Shown here piece by piece: positions 46,052 through 55,498 of a DNA stretch of 61,629 nt. Each line of letters starts with the position of its first letter. The stretch's first letter is position 1. The stretch is from Clostridia bacterium (GTDB taxonomy: Bacteria; Bacillota; Clostridia; Christensenellales; Borkfalkiaceae): the NCBI GenBank assembly GCA_017445995.1, contig JAFSRT010000010.1, positions 1 through 61,629 on the forward strand, given 5' to 3'. A program made the translations under genes and the position numbers. A model generated the notes under the pieces. The model made no database searches. It saw only the letters and a program-made list of their open reading frames with translations, and had not been told where the DNA came from.

Positions 46052-48030
46052 TGGGAAGAAAAGTAAGAATTACATTATTGATTATTTTTGACCTTTTAGC
46101 CCTGTTCGGGGCTTGGAGTCTTGGATTTTTGTGTTGCCATTTAGCGCCTGCCGACGGGTTCAGGGCTTGGTGGTACGTTTTAATCATCGATATCGTTATT
46201 ATGTATTTCCTGTTTATCGTTTTCGGGCTTTATAACAGTATTTGGAAATACGCGGGTATGGAAGAAGGCTTACGCGTTGTCGAAGCGCTGTTTGCATTTA
46301 CCGGCTTTAACGTGGTTTTATCGCTTCTTTTCGTAATGCGCGAAACGGTCGTTTGGGCGTTCGTAACGTCGTTTTTGTTCGCGACGTTTATAATAACGTT
46401 AAGGTTTTTATTGAGTTATTACGGCAGAAAAGTCGCTAAAATAGAAAAGACGATAACGAGAATAAGAAAAAGAGTTATGATTATCGGCGCGGGGGACGCC
46501 GGCGCAATGCTTATCCGCGAAATGCAGACTTCCGATAAACTTCATATGGAACCTATCTGTATATTAGACGACGATAAGAATAAACTCGGTCAGTATATAA
46601 ACGGCGTAAGAGTAGTAGGCAAAATAAGCGAAGTCGATATTTACGCAAAGATATTCAGTATCGAAGAAATAATCGTCGCTATGCCGTCCGTTTCGGAAAA
46701 AATCAAGAGTAAAATCATCGCGGAGTGTCAGAAAACTTCGTGTAAAGTGATGATAGTGCCGGGGATTTACCAACTTGCGGAAGGAAATATTTCTTTTTCC
46801 GCGATTAAAGAAGTAAGTATCGCCGACCTTTTAGGAAGAGAACCCGTAAACGTAAATCTCGACGAAATTATGGGATATATTGAAAATAAAGTCGTGCTGG
46901 TAACGGGTGGCGGTGGTTCAATCGGTAGCGAACTTTGTCGTCAGATAGCAAACCACAATCCGAAACAACTCATTATTTTCGACGTGTACGAAAATAACGC
47001 TTACGATATTCAGCAGGAACTTATTCGCCACTTGCCAAATCTTAACCTTGAAGTTTTAATAGGGTCAGTAAGAGACAGCAAGAAAGTGGACGATATGTTC
47101 AGAAAATACAAACCGCAAATAGTTTTTCACGCCGCGGCGCACAAACACGTTCCGCTTATGGAACACTCGCCGAACGAAGCGGTTAAAAACAACGTCAGCG
47201 GTACGTTTAAGGTTGCCGACGCGGCAGGACGGAACGGCGTTGAAAGATTTATTCTGATTAGTACCGATAAGGCGGTAAACCCTACCAACATTATGGGGGC
47301 GACCAAGCGTATCTGTGAAATGATTATTCAGACTATGAACAACGTTTACCCGTCCACCAACTACGTTGCGGTAAGGTTCGGGAACGTTTTAGGTTCTAAC
47401 GGGTCGGTTATACCGCTATTTAAAAAGCAGATTGCGGAAGGGGGACCGGTTACCGTTACGCATAGGGATATAGAAAGATTCTTTATGACGATTCCGGAAG
47501 CGGTTAGTCTCGTTCTTCAAGCGGGGGCTTACGCAAAGGGCGGTGAAATATTCGTTCTCGATATGGGTAATCAGGTTAAGATTTACGACCTCGCGGTAAA
47601 TATGATAAGGCTATCGGGTTTCGAACCGTTTAAAGATATCGATATTAAGATTACCGGACTTCGCCCCGGCGAAAAACTTTACGAAGAAAGGCTGATGGAC
47701 GAAGAAGGGCTTAAAAAGACGGCAAACGATATGATTTCTATCGGCAAACCACTCGTAATCGACGAAAAGAACCTGTTTATAAAGGTACGTCAGTTATACG
47801 TTGAAGCATACAACGAAACGGACAGAATTAAAGAACTCGTTCACGAACTCGTTCCTTCCTATAAGATAGACAACACCGATAAGGGTTGTAGCGCGGGCAA
47901 GAGAGAAAAAGGCGAAGAAACCGCCAAATCTATTATTCCCGAAATATCGCATAAAGACAGAAATGTAAAGACGGTTAGAACGAAAACGCAAAAAGACGGT
48001 GTGAAGAAAAAAGTCGCGAAAGAAAAATAA
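46051..48030 (+). CDS. CapD/FlaA1-like membrane nucleotide-sugar 4,6-dehydratase
   Basis: A 659-residue protein with four N-terminal membrane helices (to ~residue 135), a first Rossmann-like domain (MIIGAGDAGAMLIREM), and a second SDR domain beginning VTGGGGSIGSELCRQ near 283. The catalytic STDKAVNPTNIMGATKR has Met in place of the usual Tyr, as in UDP-GlcNAc 4,6-dehydratases of the PglF/CapD/WbpM group. It likely makes a UDP-4-keto-6-deoxy-HexNAc precursor at the membrane. A K/E-rich tail extends past ~620. Confidence 0.93.
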   Translation: MGRKVRITLLIIFDLLALFGAWSLGFLCCHLAPADGFRAWWYVLIIDIVIMYFLFIVFGLYNSIWKYAGMEEGLRVVEALFAFTGFNVVLSLLFVMRETVVWAFVTSFLFATFIITLRFLLSYYGRKVAKIEKTITRIRKRVMIIGAGDAGAMLIREMQTSDKLHMEPICILDDDKNKLGQYINGVRVVGKISEVDIYAKIFSIEEIIVAMPSVSEKIKSKIIAECQKTSCKVMIVPGIYQLAEGNISFSAIKEVSIADLLGREPVNVNLDEIMGYIENKVVLVTGGGGSIGSELCRQIANHNPKQLIIFDVYENNAYDIQQELIRHLPNLNLEVLIGSVRDSKKVDDMFRKYKPQIVFHAAAHKHVPLMEHSPNEAVKNNVSGTFKVADAAGRNGVERFILISTDKAVNPTNIMGATKRICEMIIQTMNNVYPSTNYVAVRFGNVLGSNGSVIPLFKKQIAEGGPVTVTHRDIERFFMTIPEAVSLVLQAGAYAKGGEIFVLDMGNQVKIYDLAVNMIRLSGFEPFKDIDIKITGLRPGEKLYEERLMDEEGLKKTANDMISIGKPLVIDEKNLFIKVRQLYVEAYNETDRIKELVHELVPSYKIDNTDKGCSAGKREKGEETAKSIIPEISHKDRNVKTVRTKTQKDGVKKKVAKEK

Positions 48031-48045
48031 AAAATAAGGTAGATA

Positions 48046-49701
48046 ATGAAAGATAAAAAGGTTGCCGGCTGGATAAGACACATTTCCGGAAAACAGAATA
48101 AGAAAATGGCGGTTTTAATATTCGCCAACGTTATTTTCGCGGTTATAACCGTGGTGTTTGCTTTCGCTATAAAAATGCTGATTAACGGCGCGATAAGCGG
48201 AAATAAAGACAAGGTTATAAGGGGTGCGGTTTTTCTCGTTTCTCTCGTCTTTATTCAGTTCGGGTTAAGAATACTTATTAACGGGCTGTCGGAACATATC
48301 CAAGGCAAGTTGGAAATCGACTTTAAGTCCTATATCTTTTCACAGATATTAAAAAAGCAGTACGGAAAAATTAAAGAATACCATAGCGGTGAATTGATGA
48401 CCCGTTTAACGAACGACGTGGGCGTCGTATCGGACGCAATAGTCAGTATCGTTCCCGTAACCGTTTGCGCAATAGTCAGACTTGTCTGTGCGGTGGGCGC
48501 ACTCATTTATCTCGACTGGATTTTTGCCGTTGCATTTTCGGTGGCGGGGCTTTTGGTGTTTTTAGTTATCGCACTACTTCGGAATAAACTTAAATCTATT
48601 CATAAAAAAGCGCAGGAAACGGAAGGGAAAACCCGTTCGTTTTTGCAAGAGTGTATCGAAAATATTCTGGCTATTAAAGTCTTTTCGGTAAGAGAAGGTA
48701 TTGAAGAAAAGTCTGACAATCTGCAAGACGAAAATTTCAGAATCAAAATGAAACGCAGGAACTATTCGGTAACGGGGCACGCTATCTATAACTTTATTTT
48801 CAGCGCGGGCTATATTTTCGCACTCATTTACGGCGGAATAAAAATATTCAACGGCGTAATCGGGTACGACGTACTCTCCGCCGTTTTACAACTCGTAAAC
48901 AACGTGCAAGTTCCGTTTGCGTCCTTATCTAACGTAATACCGAAATATTACGCAATGATGGCTTCCGCGGAAAGACTTATGGAAGTGGAAAGTATAGAAA
49001 ACGAAAGCGAAGACGCGGAAATAGACATAGACAAGGTATACGGCGCGCTTAAATCGATTGAAATACAAGACATCACTTTTTCTTACGACGACGAAAAGGT
49101 TTTACAAAACACTTCGCTTTCTATAAATAAGCACGATTTCGTCGCCGTGTGCGGAACTTCCGGTATAGGTAAGAGTACGCTTATAAAACTCTTACTCGGC
49201 GTTTACAAGTTAGATAACGGTAAAATGTTTTTTAATACGTCGCTTGGCGAACTCGAAATCAATAATACCACAAGACGGTTGTTTTCATACGTTCCGCAGG
49301 GCAATATGATTTTCTCGGGGTCTATTAAAGACAACGTATGCTTTACAAAGACTGACGTAAACGAAGAAGACCTTAAAAAAGCGCTTTACGTAAGTTGTGC
49401 GGACGAGTTTATAAATAATCTTCCGCAAGGCGTAAACACGGTTGTCGGAGAGAACGGGCTGGGGCTTTCGGAAGGTCAGGTGCAAAGGCTTGCTATTGCA
49501 AGGGCGATACTGTTTAAGTCGCCTATTATTCTTTTAGACGAAGCGACGAGCGCACTCGACGAAGAAACCGAAACGAAAGTTTTAGGTAGGCTTAAAGAAT
49601 TAGAAGACATTACGGTTATTATAGTTTCGCACAGGAAAGCGATGCTTTCTTATTGCAACCGTAAAATACAGATAAAAAATAAGCGCATTATCGAAATATA
49701 A
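48046..49701 (+). CDS. ABC exporter, fused membrane and ATPase domains
   Basis: A 551-residue half-transporter: about six membrane helices in residues ~20-310, then the ATPase domain with Walker A GTSGIGKST (370-378), Q-loop VPQGNMIFSGSI, signature LSEGQ (474-478; LSGGQ is usual), Walker B ILLDEATSALDE with Asp498/Glu499 and the H-loop VSHR. It works as a dimer and should export a lipid, lipid-linked sugar or peptide. The location between a dehydratase and Wzz-like genes suggests envelope material, but the substrate is unknown. Confidence 0.93.
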   Translation: MKDKKVAGWIRHISGKQNKKMAVLIFANVIFAVITVVFAFAIKMLINGAISGNKDKVIRGAVFLVSLVFIQFGLRILINGLSEHIQGKLEIDFKSYIFSQILKKQYGKIKEYHSGELMTRLTNDVGVVSDAIVSIVPVTVCAIVRLVCAVGALIYLDWIFAVAFSVAGLLVFLVIALLRNKLKSIHKKAQETEGKTRSFLQECIENILAIKVFSVREGIEEKSDNLQDENFRIKMKRRNYSVTGHAIYNFIFSAGYIFALIYGGIKIFNGVIGYDVLSAVLQLVNNVQVPFASLSNVIPKYYAMMASAERLMEVESIENESEDAEIDIDKVYGALKSIEIQDITFSYDDEKVLQNTSLSINKHDFVAVCGTSGIGKSTLIKLLLGVYKLDNGKMFFNTSLGELEINNTTRRLFSYVPQGNMIFSGSIKDNVCFTKTDVNEEDLKKALYVSCADEFINNLPQGVNTVVGENGLGLSEGQVQRLAIARAILFKSPIILLDEATSALDEETETKVLGRLKELEDITVIIVSHRKAMLSYCNRKIQIKNKRIIEI

Positions 49702-49727
49702 AAGTCGATTACTTATAAGGAGTTTAT

Positions 49728-50987
49728 ATGGCTTATCAACATAACGGCAAAAATAATATTCCTAAAAGAATAATGCAGATTGCAAAAGTCAACGTTTTGT
49801 TTTTAATCTGCATAATTGTTGCGTCGGTATTACTCGGCGTACTGTATGCGGTTTTTAAAAAACCCGTGTATACGGCGCAGGAATTAGCAATCTACGGCGC
49901 AAACCTTTCCGATTACGAAGAAAGTACTTACGATATGGCAACTACGAAAGCCTATTTAGAGACCGTTTCGGATTTCGCCGATTCCGGCGTGGTTATCGAC
50001 AGGGCAAACTATTACTATGCCGATTACTTAAACCGTAAAGACAGTTATTCGACTGTCGACGAATATATTTCGGCAACGGAAAAAGCGGAATTAGGAACGG
50101 CGTACTCTTACGACGAACTGAAAGCGCACCAAGAAGAACTGATGGGCAAAACGATAGTAATAATGACCAAAGGGCGCACCTATAAAGGCGGAAACGGTTA
50201 TTCGATAACGACGCTTAATCAGAAAATTATAGGTAAGTTTTTGGGATTTTACGTCGTTGACGATACGATAAATACAGAACCGATAGAATCGGGCAAATAT
50301 CAGGTAGAGTGCATTAAACTGCAATGCGACGGCAGTGATGAAATTAAAAAATTAAGGGGCAATAAGTTCTATATTAACGGCGTTCCTAAAACGATAAGCG
50401 AAGTTTTGGACGAGGACGCTTATAAAAACAATATAAGGGACGGCGCTTACCCGTATTCGTATATCTACGAACTCGAAGCGAGAGAAAACGTTTCGGAAAT
50501 ATCCGGCGAAACAAAATATATTTCAAGAAGTAATTTATCGATAAAGTCTTCTAAAACGACTGACGAATCGATTACCTTTTCCATGAAGTTTTCTTACGGC
50601 GACTATGACAGGCAAAGCGCTATCGATAAAGTTAAGATAATAGTCTTCGCTATCAATATGGAAGCAAAGATTTGCGCGCCGTATTCCCGTCCGCTTAACA
50701 CCGACGACCCTAACTTCAATAAAATGAACAACAACGCGATAATCGCGACTTACAAATATTTCGGCGTAAAGGTAAACCTTTCCGATATGGGGCTTATTGA
50801 CGTTTCGTCGAACGTCTCGAAAGTAAGGATTATTTCGGTTTCCTTTATTATCGGCATTTTGCTGTGTATAGTGTTTATCTATATCAGGTTCTTACTTGAC
50901 AGGACGATTAAAGATAAAGAAGAACTTGAAAAACTTACCGATACGAAGTGCTTATCTTATATCGAAAAGAACGGGGGGAACAAATAA
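49728..50987 (+). CDS. Wzz-like chain-length regulator, long form
   Basis: A 419-residue protein with membrane helices near residues 18-45 (FKKPVYTAQELAIY follows) and 368-392, and a large external domain between them. This two-helix layout and the FKKPVYTA-type element after the first helix fit the polysaccharide co-polymerase (Wzz/CapA/CpsC) family. There is no fused tyrosine kinase. It should set polymer length by interacting with the polymerase. AAGGAG precedes the ATG. Its stop overlaps the next start (TAATG). Confidence 0.8.
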   Translation: MAYQHNGKNNIPKRIMQIAKVNVLFLICIIVASVLLGVLYAVFKKPVYTAQELAIYGANLSDYEESTYDMATTKAYLETVSDFADSGVVIDRANYYYADYLNRKDSYSTVDEYISATEKAELGTAYSYDELKAHQEELMGKTIVIMTKGRTYKGGNGYSITTLNQKIIGKFLGFYVVDDTINTEPIESGKYQVECIKLQCDGSDEIKKLRGNKFYINGVPKTISEVLDEDAYKNNIRDGAYPYSYIYELEARENVSEISGETKYISRSNLSIKSSKTTDESITFSMKFSYGDYDRQSAIDKVKIIVFAINMEAKICAPYSRPLNTDDPNFNKMNNNAIIATYKYFGVKVNLSDMGLIDVSSNVSKVRIISVSFIIGILLCIVFIYIRFLLDRTIKDKEELEKLTDTKCLSYIEKNGGNK

Positions 50988-51685
50988 TGGACGATTTGGA
51001 TTTATTACTCGACGTAGACGAAAAAAGAGAAGTGCATTTTCCTTTCTGGAAAATAATCTATAAAAACCTTTTGTTTATTATTATAACCGTTGTCGTAATA
51101 ACCGGCGTGTTTATCGGCGCTTCGGCAATCTTTATTAAACCCGTTTATTCTTCTTCGCAGGAAGTCATCTTAAAACTCGCGTTAGATAACGGCAGTTATG
51201 CGACCGAACAGCAGTTAAACAATAACTCGCTTGCCAAAAACTATCTGCCGACTGTTGTCGACCTTGTTAAAAGCCCGAAGACGGTGGAACTTGCAAAGAG
51301 TTATAACGACCTTGATATAAGCGTAAACGACATTACGATAAACTTTAAGGACGAAAGCCTTATTTTTGAAATATCGTATAGCGATAGCAATATAGTAAAC
51401 GCGGAAAAGAAATTAAACGACCTGTTAAAAGCGTCGGAAAGCGAACTGTATTCTAACACTTACCCTTTCCCGACGAAGAATATTGAACTCGTAAAAACGC
51501 AGAATAAATCGTTTTCTTCGGTCAATAATAAAATGAAACTTTTCGCAATCGCGGGGTTTGCGGTAGGGATTACCGTTGCACTCGGCTACGTTTTACTGAA
51601 ATACGTTTTCGACAACAGACTTAAAACGGAAGAAGACGTTGAAGAACTGACGAAAACCGATATTTTATCCGTTCTCGATAAGTAA
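50987..51685 (+). CDS. Wzz-like chain-length regulator, short form
   Basis: A 232-residue protein: an acidic N-terminus, a helix (~23-47, followed by FIKPVYSSSQEVIL), an external domain and a second helix (~180-200) ending FDNRLKTEEDVEELTKTDILSVLD, the proline-poor CpsC/YveK-like C-terminus. I choose ATG 50987 with GGGG upstream; an earlier in-frame start at 50948 would overlap the previous gene. It is probably a paralogue of the gene before it. No partner BY-kinase is nearby. Confidence 0.85.
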   Translation: MDDLDLLLDVDEKREVHFPFWKIIYKNLLFIIITVVVITGVFIGASAIFIKPVYSSSQEVILKLALDNGSYATEQQLNNNSLAKNYLPTVVDLVKSPKTVELAKSYNDLDISVNDITINFKDESLIFEISYSDSNIVNAEKKLNDLLKASESELYSNTYPFPTKNIELVKTQNKSFSSVNNKMKLFAIAGFAVGITVALGYVLLKYVFDNRLKTEEDVEELTKTDILSVLDK

Positions 51686-51697
51686 AGAAAGTAAAAT

Positions 51698-51732
51698 AAA
51701 AAGTTCCGATTTTTTGTCGGAACTTTTTTATT
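51698..51732 (+). terminator. Intrinsic terminator of dxs-polysaccharide operon
   Basis: AAAAAGTTCCGA and TCGGAACTTTTT form a 12-bp stem followed by T-rich sequence; also usable by the convergent gene. Confidence 0.9.
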
Positions 51733-51745
51733 GCAGTTGTTTAGT

Positions 51746-52489
51746 TTATAATAAATCTATTTCCTTTTCAAACCTGTCGAAAAGGTTATACCTTTCGGGG
51801 TGAATAAGCGCGGTAAATATCATTTCGCGAATATTCGGGACGTCTTTACCTATCTTACTTACAACGTCTTTAACGTACTCTCTTTTCGTTTGCTTGTTCG
51901 CAGGGCAACAACTTTTAACGACGGGTAGCGTTTTAGAATAACTCTTAATATCCGCTTCGCTTAAATACAGCATAGGGCGGATAAGGGTTACGTCCGTTCT
52001 GTCAAGATAACTTTTCGGCGCGAAAGTCGAAAGCCTGCCTTCGTAAAAAAGCGATAACAGCATAGTATCTATAAGGTCGTCCGCGTGGTGGCCTATCGCG
52101 ACTTTATTGCAACCTTTTTCCTTCGCGAACGGATACAGCGCCCCCTTTCTCATTTTGGAACAAAGTGCGCAAGGATTACTTTCCTTTCTTATATCGAACA
52201 CGATTTTTCCTATTTCGGTATCTATAACGTAATATTCGACGTTTAGTTCTCGGCAAAGGTCTTTTAGCGGTGTGTAGTCGGTTGTCTGCCCCGTAAAAGA
52301 AAGGTCGACGGTAATTGCGATAAGGTCGAACTTTTCAGGCGAAAACTTCTTGTATTCGGCAAGAAGTTTTAATAAAGTTACGCTGTCCTTTCCGCCGGAT
52401 AAACCAACGGCAATTTTGTCGCCGTCCTTTATAAGTTTATACTGATTTATTCCCTTTCGTAACAGGGACAGCATTTTTTGAGTGGTCAT
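51746..52489 (-). CDS. TtcA-family tRNA 2-thiolation enzyme (PP-loop ATPase)
   Basis: A 247-residue PP-loop protein with SGGKDS at 31-36, then CALC and a later KSCCPAN cysteine site, together fitting the iron-sulfur ligands of TtcA (CxxC plus one further Cys), and AIGHHADDLIDTMLLSLFYEGRL. TtcA makes 2-thiocytidine-32 in tRNA; Clostridial homologues may have another position or role. AAGG precedes the ATG. Confidence 0.85.
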   Translation of the reverse strand: MTTQKMLSLLRKGINQYKLIKDGDKIAVGLSGGKDSVTLLKLLAEYKKFSPEKFDLIAITVDLSFTGQTTDYTPLKDLCRELNVEYYVIDTEIGKIVFDIRKESNPCALCSKMRKGALYPFAKEKGCNKVAIGHHADDLIDTMLLSLFYEGRLSTFAPKSYLDRTDVTLIRPMLYLSEADIKSYSKTLPVVKSCCPANKQTKREYVKDVVSKIGKDVPNIREMIFTALIHPERYNLFDRFEKEIDLL

Positions 52490-52511
52490 AAACTACCTTT
52501 TTTTATTTTAC

Positions 52512-52540
52512 TTGATTTTTTTATATAATTATATTATACT
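52512..52540 (+). promoter_or_regulatory. Promoter for exporter-patatin-hydrolase genes
   Basis: TTGATT (52512-52517), 17 nt, TATACT (52535-52540). Confidence 0.6.
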
Positions 52541-52572
52541 AATTGTAAAAAAAGCGCAAGGGTTTTTTAATA

Positions 52573-53199
52573 ATGACGCAGTTTATTTGTAATCTTATAG
52601 GCAATAACTTCTGGGCAACGATAATAATGTCGTTTATTCCGCTTATCGAATTAAAGGGCGGAATAACTTTTGCACGTTCGGTAAACTACTCGTTTTTAGA
52701 AGCCTTTTTAATAGCCTACTTGGGTTCAACGATAGTTTTCGTTCTCGTGTTTTTCCTTTTAAGACCCATTCTTAATCTTCTTAAAAAAATAAAATGGTTT
52801 AACGGGTTTGCCTTAAAGGTTGAAAACTATTTCAGTTCGAAGGCAAACGACACGCTATCCGACAGACAAGGTAAGTCGAAGGGAAAGTTAAGCGAAAAAG
52901 CGTTAAAACAACTCGGCGTGTTTATCTTCGTCGCTATACCGTTGCCTATGACGGGGGTTTGGACGGGGACGGCGGTCGCCGTGTTTTTAAATCTCGATTT
53001 TAAGGACGTAATTTTACCCGTTGTTTTAGGGAACGCGGTAGCGGGGCTTATTATTTCGCTACTTGCGGAATTATGTACCGTAATCGGCATTAACCTTGAC
53101 TATATTTTATACGGCTTGTTCGCTCTCGCCGTTATTTTACTCGCTATTACGATAATAAAAGTTTCAAAAGAGAAAACGGAAGAAAAAAAGGAAGAATAA
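52573..53199 (+). CDS. Small multidrug-export-family membrane protein
   Basis: A 208-residue membrane protein with about five hydrophobic segments. SFIPLIELKGGITFARSV and VAIPLPMTGVWTGTAVAVFLNL are the characteristic paired motifs (P-x-x-x-L-x-G / PLPMTG.WTG) of the putative small multidrug export family (YqaA/DedA-related). Transport function is not proven for this family. AAGGG lies about 10 nt before the ATG. The next gene starts 2 nt after the stop. Confidence 0.85.
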   Translation: MTQFICNLIGNNFWATIIMSFIPLIELKGGITFARSVNYSFLEAFLIAYLGSTIVFVLVFFLLRPILNLLKKIKWFNGFALKVENYFSSKANDTLSDRQGKSKGKLSEKALKQLGVFIFVAIPLPMTGVWTGTAVAVFLNLDFKDVILPVVLGNAVAGLIISLLAELCTVIGINLDYILYGLFALAVILLAITIIKVSKEKTEEKKEE

Positions 53200-53201
53200 T
53201 T

Positions 53202-54026
53202 ATGCGGTTTTTCTCGTGGTTATTTAGAAAGAAACCAAGAAAAATAAAGATGGGAATTGCACTCGGTTCGGGCGGGGCAAAAGGTTTTGCCGAACTCGGC
53301 GCAATCCGTGCGTTTGAAGAAAACGGCGTTTATTTCGACGTTTTTGCCGGTAGCAGTATCGGTAGTATTATAGGCGCGTTTTTATCTAACGGGTATTCTT
53401 CCACCGATATTATGAACCTTATTAAAAGCGTTGATTTCAGCGAGATTTTATCGAAACTTATGATAAAAATGGATACCGACGGACTTTATAAGGTGCTTGA
53501 TAAAATGATAGGCGGGCTTAATATCGAAGAACTGCAAAAGCCTTACAGGGCGGTGGCGACCGAAATGGAAAGCGGGGATATGCACGTTTTTTCAACGGGT
53601 AGCGTCGCACAGGCGACTTGCGCGTCTTCCTGTTATCCGCCGTTTTTTAAACCCGTCGTCATCGGCGGGCGTAAATACGTGGACGGGGCGTTTTCTAATT
53701 CAATCCCTGCCGACCAAGTAAGGGATATGGGCGCGGAATACGTCGTAGGTATCGACCTGTCGTCGACCGTTAAAAAGAAACCGACTTTTCTTACTAAAAT
53801 GTTTACAACTTACGTCGGGAAAGAAGAAAAGCCGTCAAAAAAAGGGTACGATAACGCCGACGTTATGTTGCACCCCGACTTAAACGACTTTAATCCCACT
53901 TCGTTCAGCGCGGGCAATATTATGTACGAAATAGGGTATAACGAAGCGATTAAGATGATACCGAAGATAAAGGAAGACGTAAAAAGGTTATCGCTTACTA
54001 AACCGAAGAAACAAAAAAAGAAATAA
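53202..54026 (+). CDS. Patatin-like phospholipase family protein (RssA type)
   Basis: A 274-residue protein with the oxyanion loop GSGGAKG (22-28), nucleophile Ser52 in GSSIG and catalytic Asp161 in DGAF. These make the Ser-Asp dyad complete, so a lipid acyl-hydrolase activity is expected. A basic N-terminus (RKKPRKIK) and C-terminus may contact membrane phospholipids. It is tightly packed between a membrane exporter gene and a metallo-hydrolase gene whose ATG overlaps its stop (TAATG). Substrate unknown. Confidence 0.92.
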   Translation: MRFFSWLFRKKPRKIKMGIALGSGGAKGFAELGAIRAFEENGVYFDVFAGSSIGSIIGAFLSNGYSSTDIMNLIKSVDFSEILSKLMIKMDTDGLYKVLDKMIGGLNIEELQKPYRAVATEMESGDMHVFSTGSVAQATCASSCYPPFFKPVVIGGRKYVDGAFSNSIPADQVRDMGAEYVVGIDLSSTVKKKPTFLTKMFTTYVGKEEKPSKKGYDNADVMLHPDLNDFNPTSFSAGNIMYEIGYNEAIKMIPKIKEDVKRLSLTKPKKQKKK

Positions 54027-55015
54027 TGTATAGACACAAAAGAAGAAAGATTTGTTTATTATTGCTTACATTATTGTTTTTATGTACGACGTTCGGCTGT
54101 GGCGTAACCGATAATAACGAATTAAAGTTTAACACGACTTATAATAACGGTGCGGAAACGACCGGGAAAAAGTTTGTCGTTCACTTTTTAAGTGTGGGCG
54201 ACGGCAACTGTACTTTTATAAAGTTTCCCGACTGTAAGACTATGCTTATCGATTGCGGAAATACTGATAAAAAAGACGAGTTGAACGGGCTACTTAAAAA
54301 CTACTCGAATAAAATCGATTATCTCGTTTTATCGCACCCCGACATTGACCATATCGGCAACGGAAAGTCCGTTGTTTCAGAAAACGAAATTAAAACCTGT
54401 TTCGTTCCCTATATTATAAATCCTTCGCTTTTTCCTTTTTATTCAGAAATATATAACACGCTTACCGATAAATGTGAAGATATAAGAGTATCTTCGGAAT
54501 TTAAAAGAATTGACGAAAGCGATTATTCTTTTATGTTCCTGTACCCCGAAAACGAAAAAGACCCGTTCGGCAAATACGCCGAGTTTAACAGGCTATCCGA
54601 ACCCACCGAAAGCGACGTGGACGCACTCTGCCCGATTATCTATTTAGAGTGTTTCGGAATAAGTTTTCTATTATTTTCGGACGACACTTCCGATATGGAA
54701 AAGAAAATCGTTGAAAATTATAAAGTGGGGTTTTACGAAGGGCTTTTAGACAGGGAAATCAACTTAAACAATATCGACTTTCTTCTCGTTCCCAACCACG
54801 GCGGAAACCGTGGCACAACGCAAGAACTTTTAGAAGTTATAAAACCAAAAAACGCAATTATTTCCGTGGGGTTAGACAGCCTTAAAAACAATCCGTCTTC
54901 GCACGTTATCGAAAGATTAAATACCTATTGCGAAAAAATATATAGAACCGATATTTGCGGAACGATAACGGTGTCCGCCGACGATATAAACTATTCCGTG
55001 CATACGTTAGTATAA
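54026..55015 (+). CDS. Secreted metallo-beta-lactamase-fold hydrolase (ComEC C-terminal-like)
   Basis: A 329-residue protein. A signal peptide ends FGC with Cys25 as possible lipid anchor. The hydrolase domain has FLSVGDGNCTFIKFP, then SHPDIDH (residues 103-109; HxDxDH metal motif) and VPNHGGNRGT, like the beta-lactamase domain of ComEC, where such domains degrade one DNA strand during uptake. Standalone copies occur in many Firmicutes; whether this one acts on DNA is unknown. The transmembrane channel part is absent. It is coupled to the patatin gene. Confidence 0.85.
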   Translation: MYRHKRRKICLLLLTLLFLCTTFGCGVTDNNELKFNTTYNNGAETTGKKFVVHFLSVGDGNCTFIKFPDCKTMLIDCGNTDKKDELNGLLKNYSNKIDYLVLSHPDIDHIGNGKSVVSENEIKTCFVPYIINPSLFPFYSEIYNTLTDKCEDIRVSSEFKRIDESDYSFMFLYPENEKDPFGKYAEFNRLSEPTESDVDALCPIIYLECFGISFLLFSDDTSDMEKKIVENYKVGFYEGLLDREINLNNIDFLLVPNHGGNRGTTQELLEVIKPKNAIISVGLDSLKNNPSSHVIERLNTYCEKIYRTDICGTITVSADDINYSVHTLV

Positions 55016-55032
55016 ATATCAAGCATTACCTA

Positions 55033-55062
55033 AAAAACCCGACGATACTCGGGTTTTTCTTT
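55033..55062 (+). terminator. Intrinsic terminator
   Basis: AAAACCCGA and TCGGGTTTT stem with a 6-nt loop, followed by TTCTTTTTTT. Confidence 0.9.
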
Positions 55063-55123
55063 TTTTGCCGTAATTTCCGTTTATATATTTTATTATAAGC
55101 CATAATAGTAAATGGGGTAAAAT

Positions 55124-55498
55124 ATGTTTTACGATTATAACGCGGAAATAATGCATAATATCAATATGCTATGTAAAAACGCCTATTACGAAATAATTTC
55201 TGTAAAGGACGTTAAAAAATGTATAAGCGACGGCGAACTCGACGATAAAAGCCTTACAAAATATCTCGAAGAATTGTCCGATATGGAATACGTTAACGTA
55301 AAGTACAGAGACGAAAACGAAATATGCCTTGCCGTTCTGCCGAAAGGCAGGGCGGTTGAATATTACTATAATAGGCGCGAAAAGGAAAACAAAAAACTCA
55401 AAAGGGAAATAATGAAATATACCGTTTTATCTTCAATATTAACGGGAAGCGTGTTCGCGCTTTCAATTATCGTATATTTTATTATCGGGAAAATATAA
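55124..55498 (+). CDS. Small membrane-anchored protein, possible winged-helix domain
   Basis: A 124-residue protein. Residues ~10-80 look like a winged helix (ISVKDVKKCISDGELDDKSLTKYLEELSDMEYVNVKYRDENEICLAVLPKG: helix, helix, beta-wing), then a charged stretch (RREKENKKLKRE) and one C-terminal membrane helix (~98-121). No family recognised. GGGGT precedes the ATG. The stop overlaps the start of the next gene (TAATG), which has the same layout. Confidence 0.7.
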   Translation: MFYDYNAEIMHNINMLCKNAYYEIISVKDVKKCISDGELDDKSLTKYLEELSDMEYVNVKYRDENEICLAVLPKGRAVEYYYNRREKENKKLKREIMKYTVLSSILTGSVFALSIIVYFIIGKI

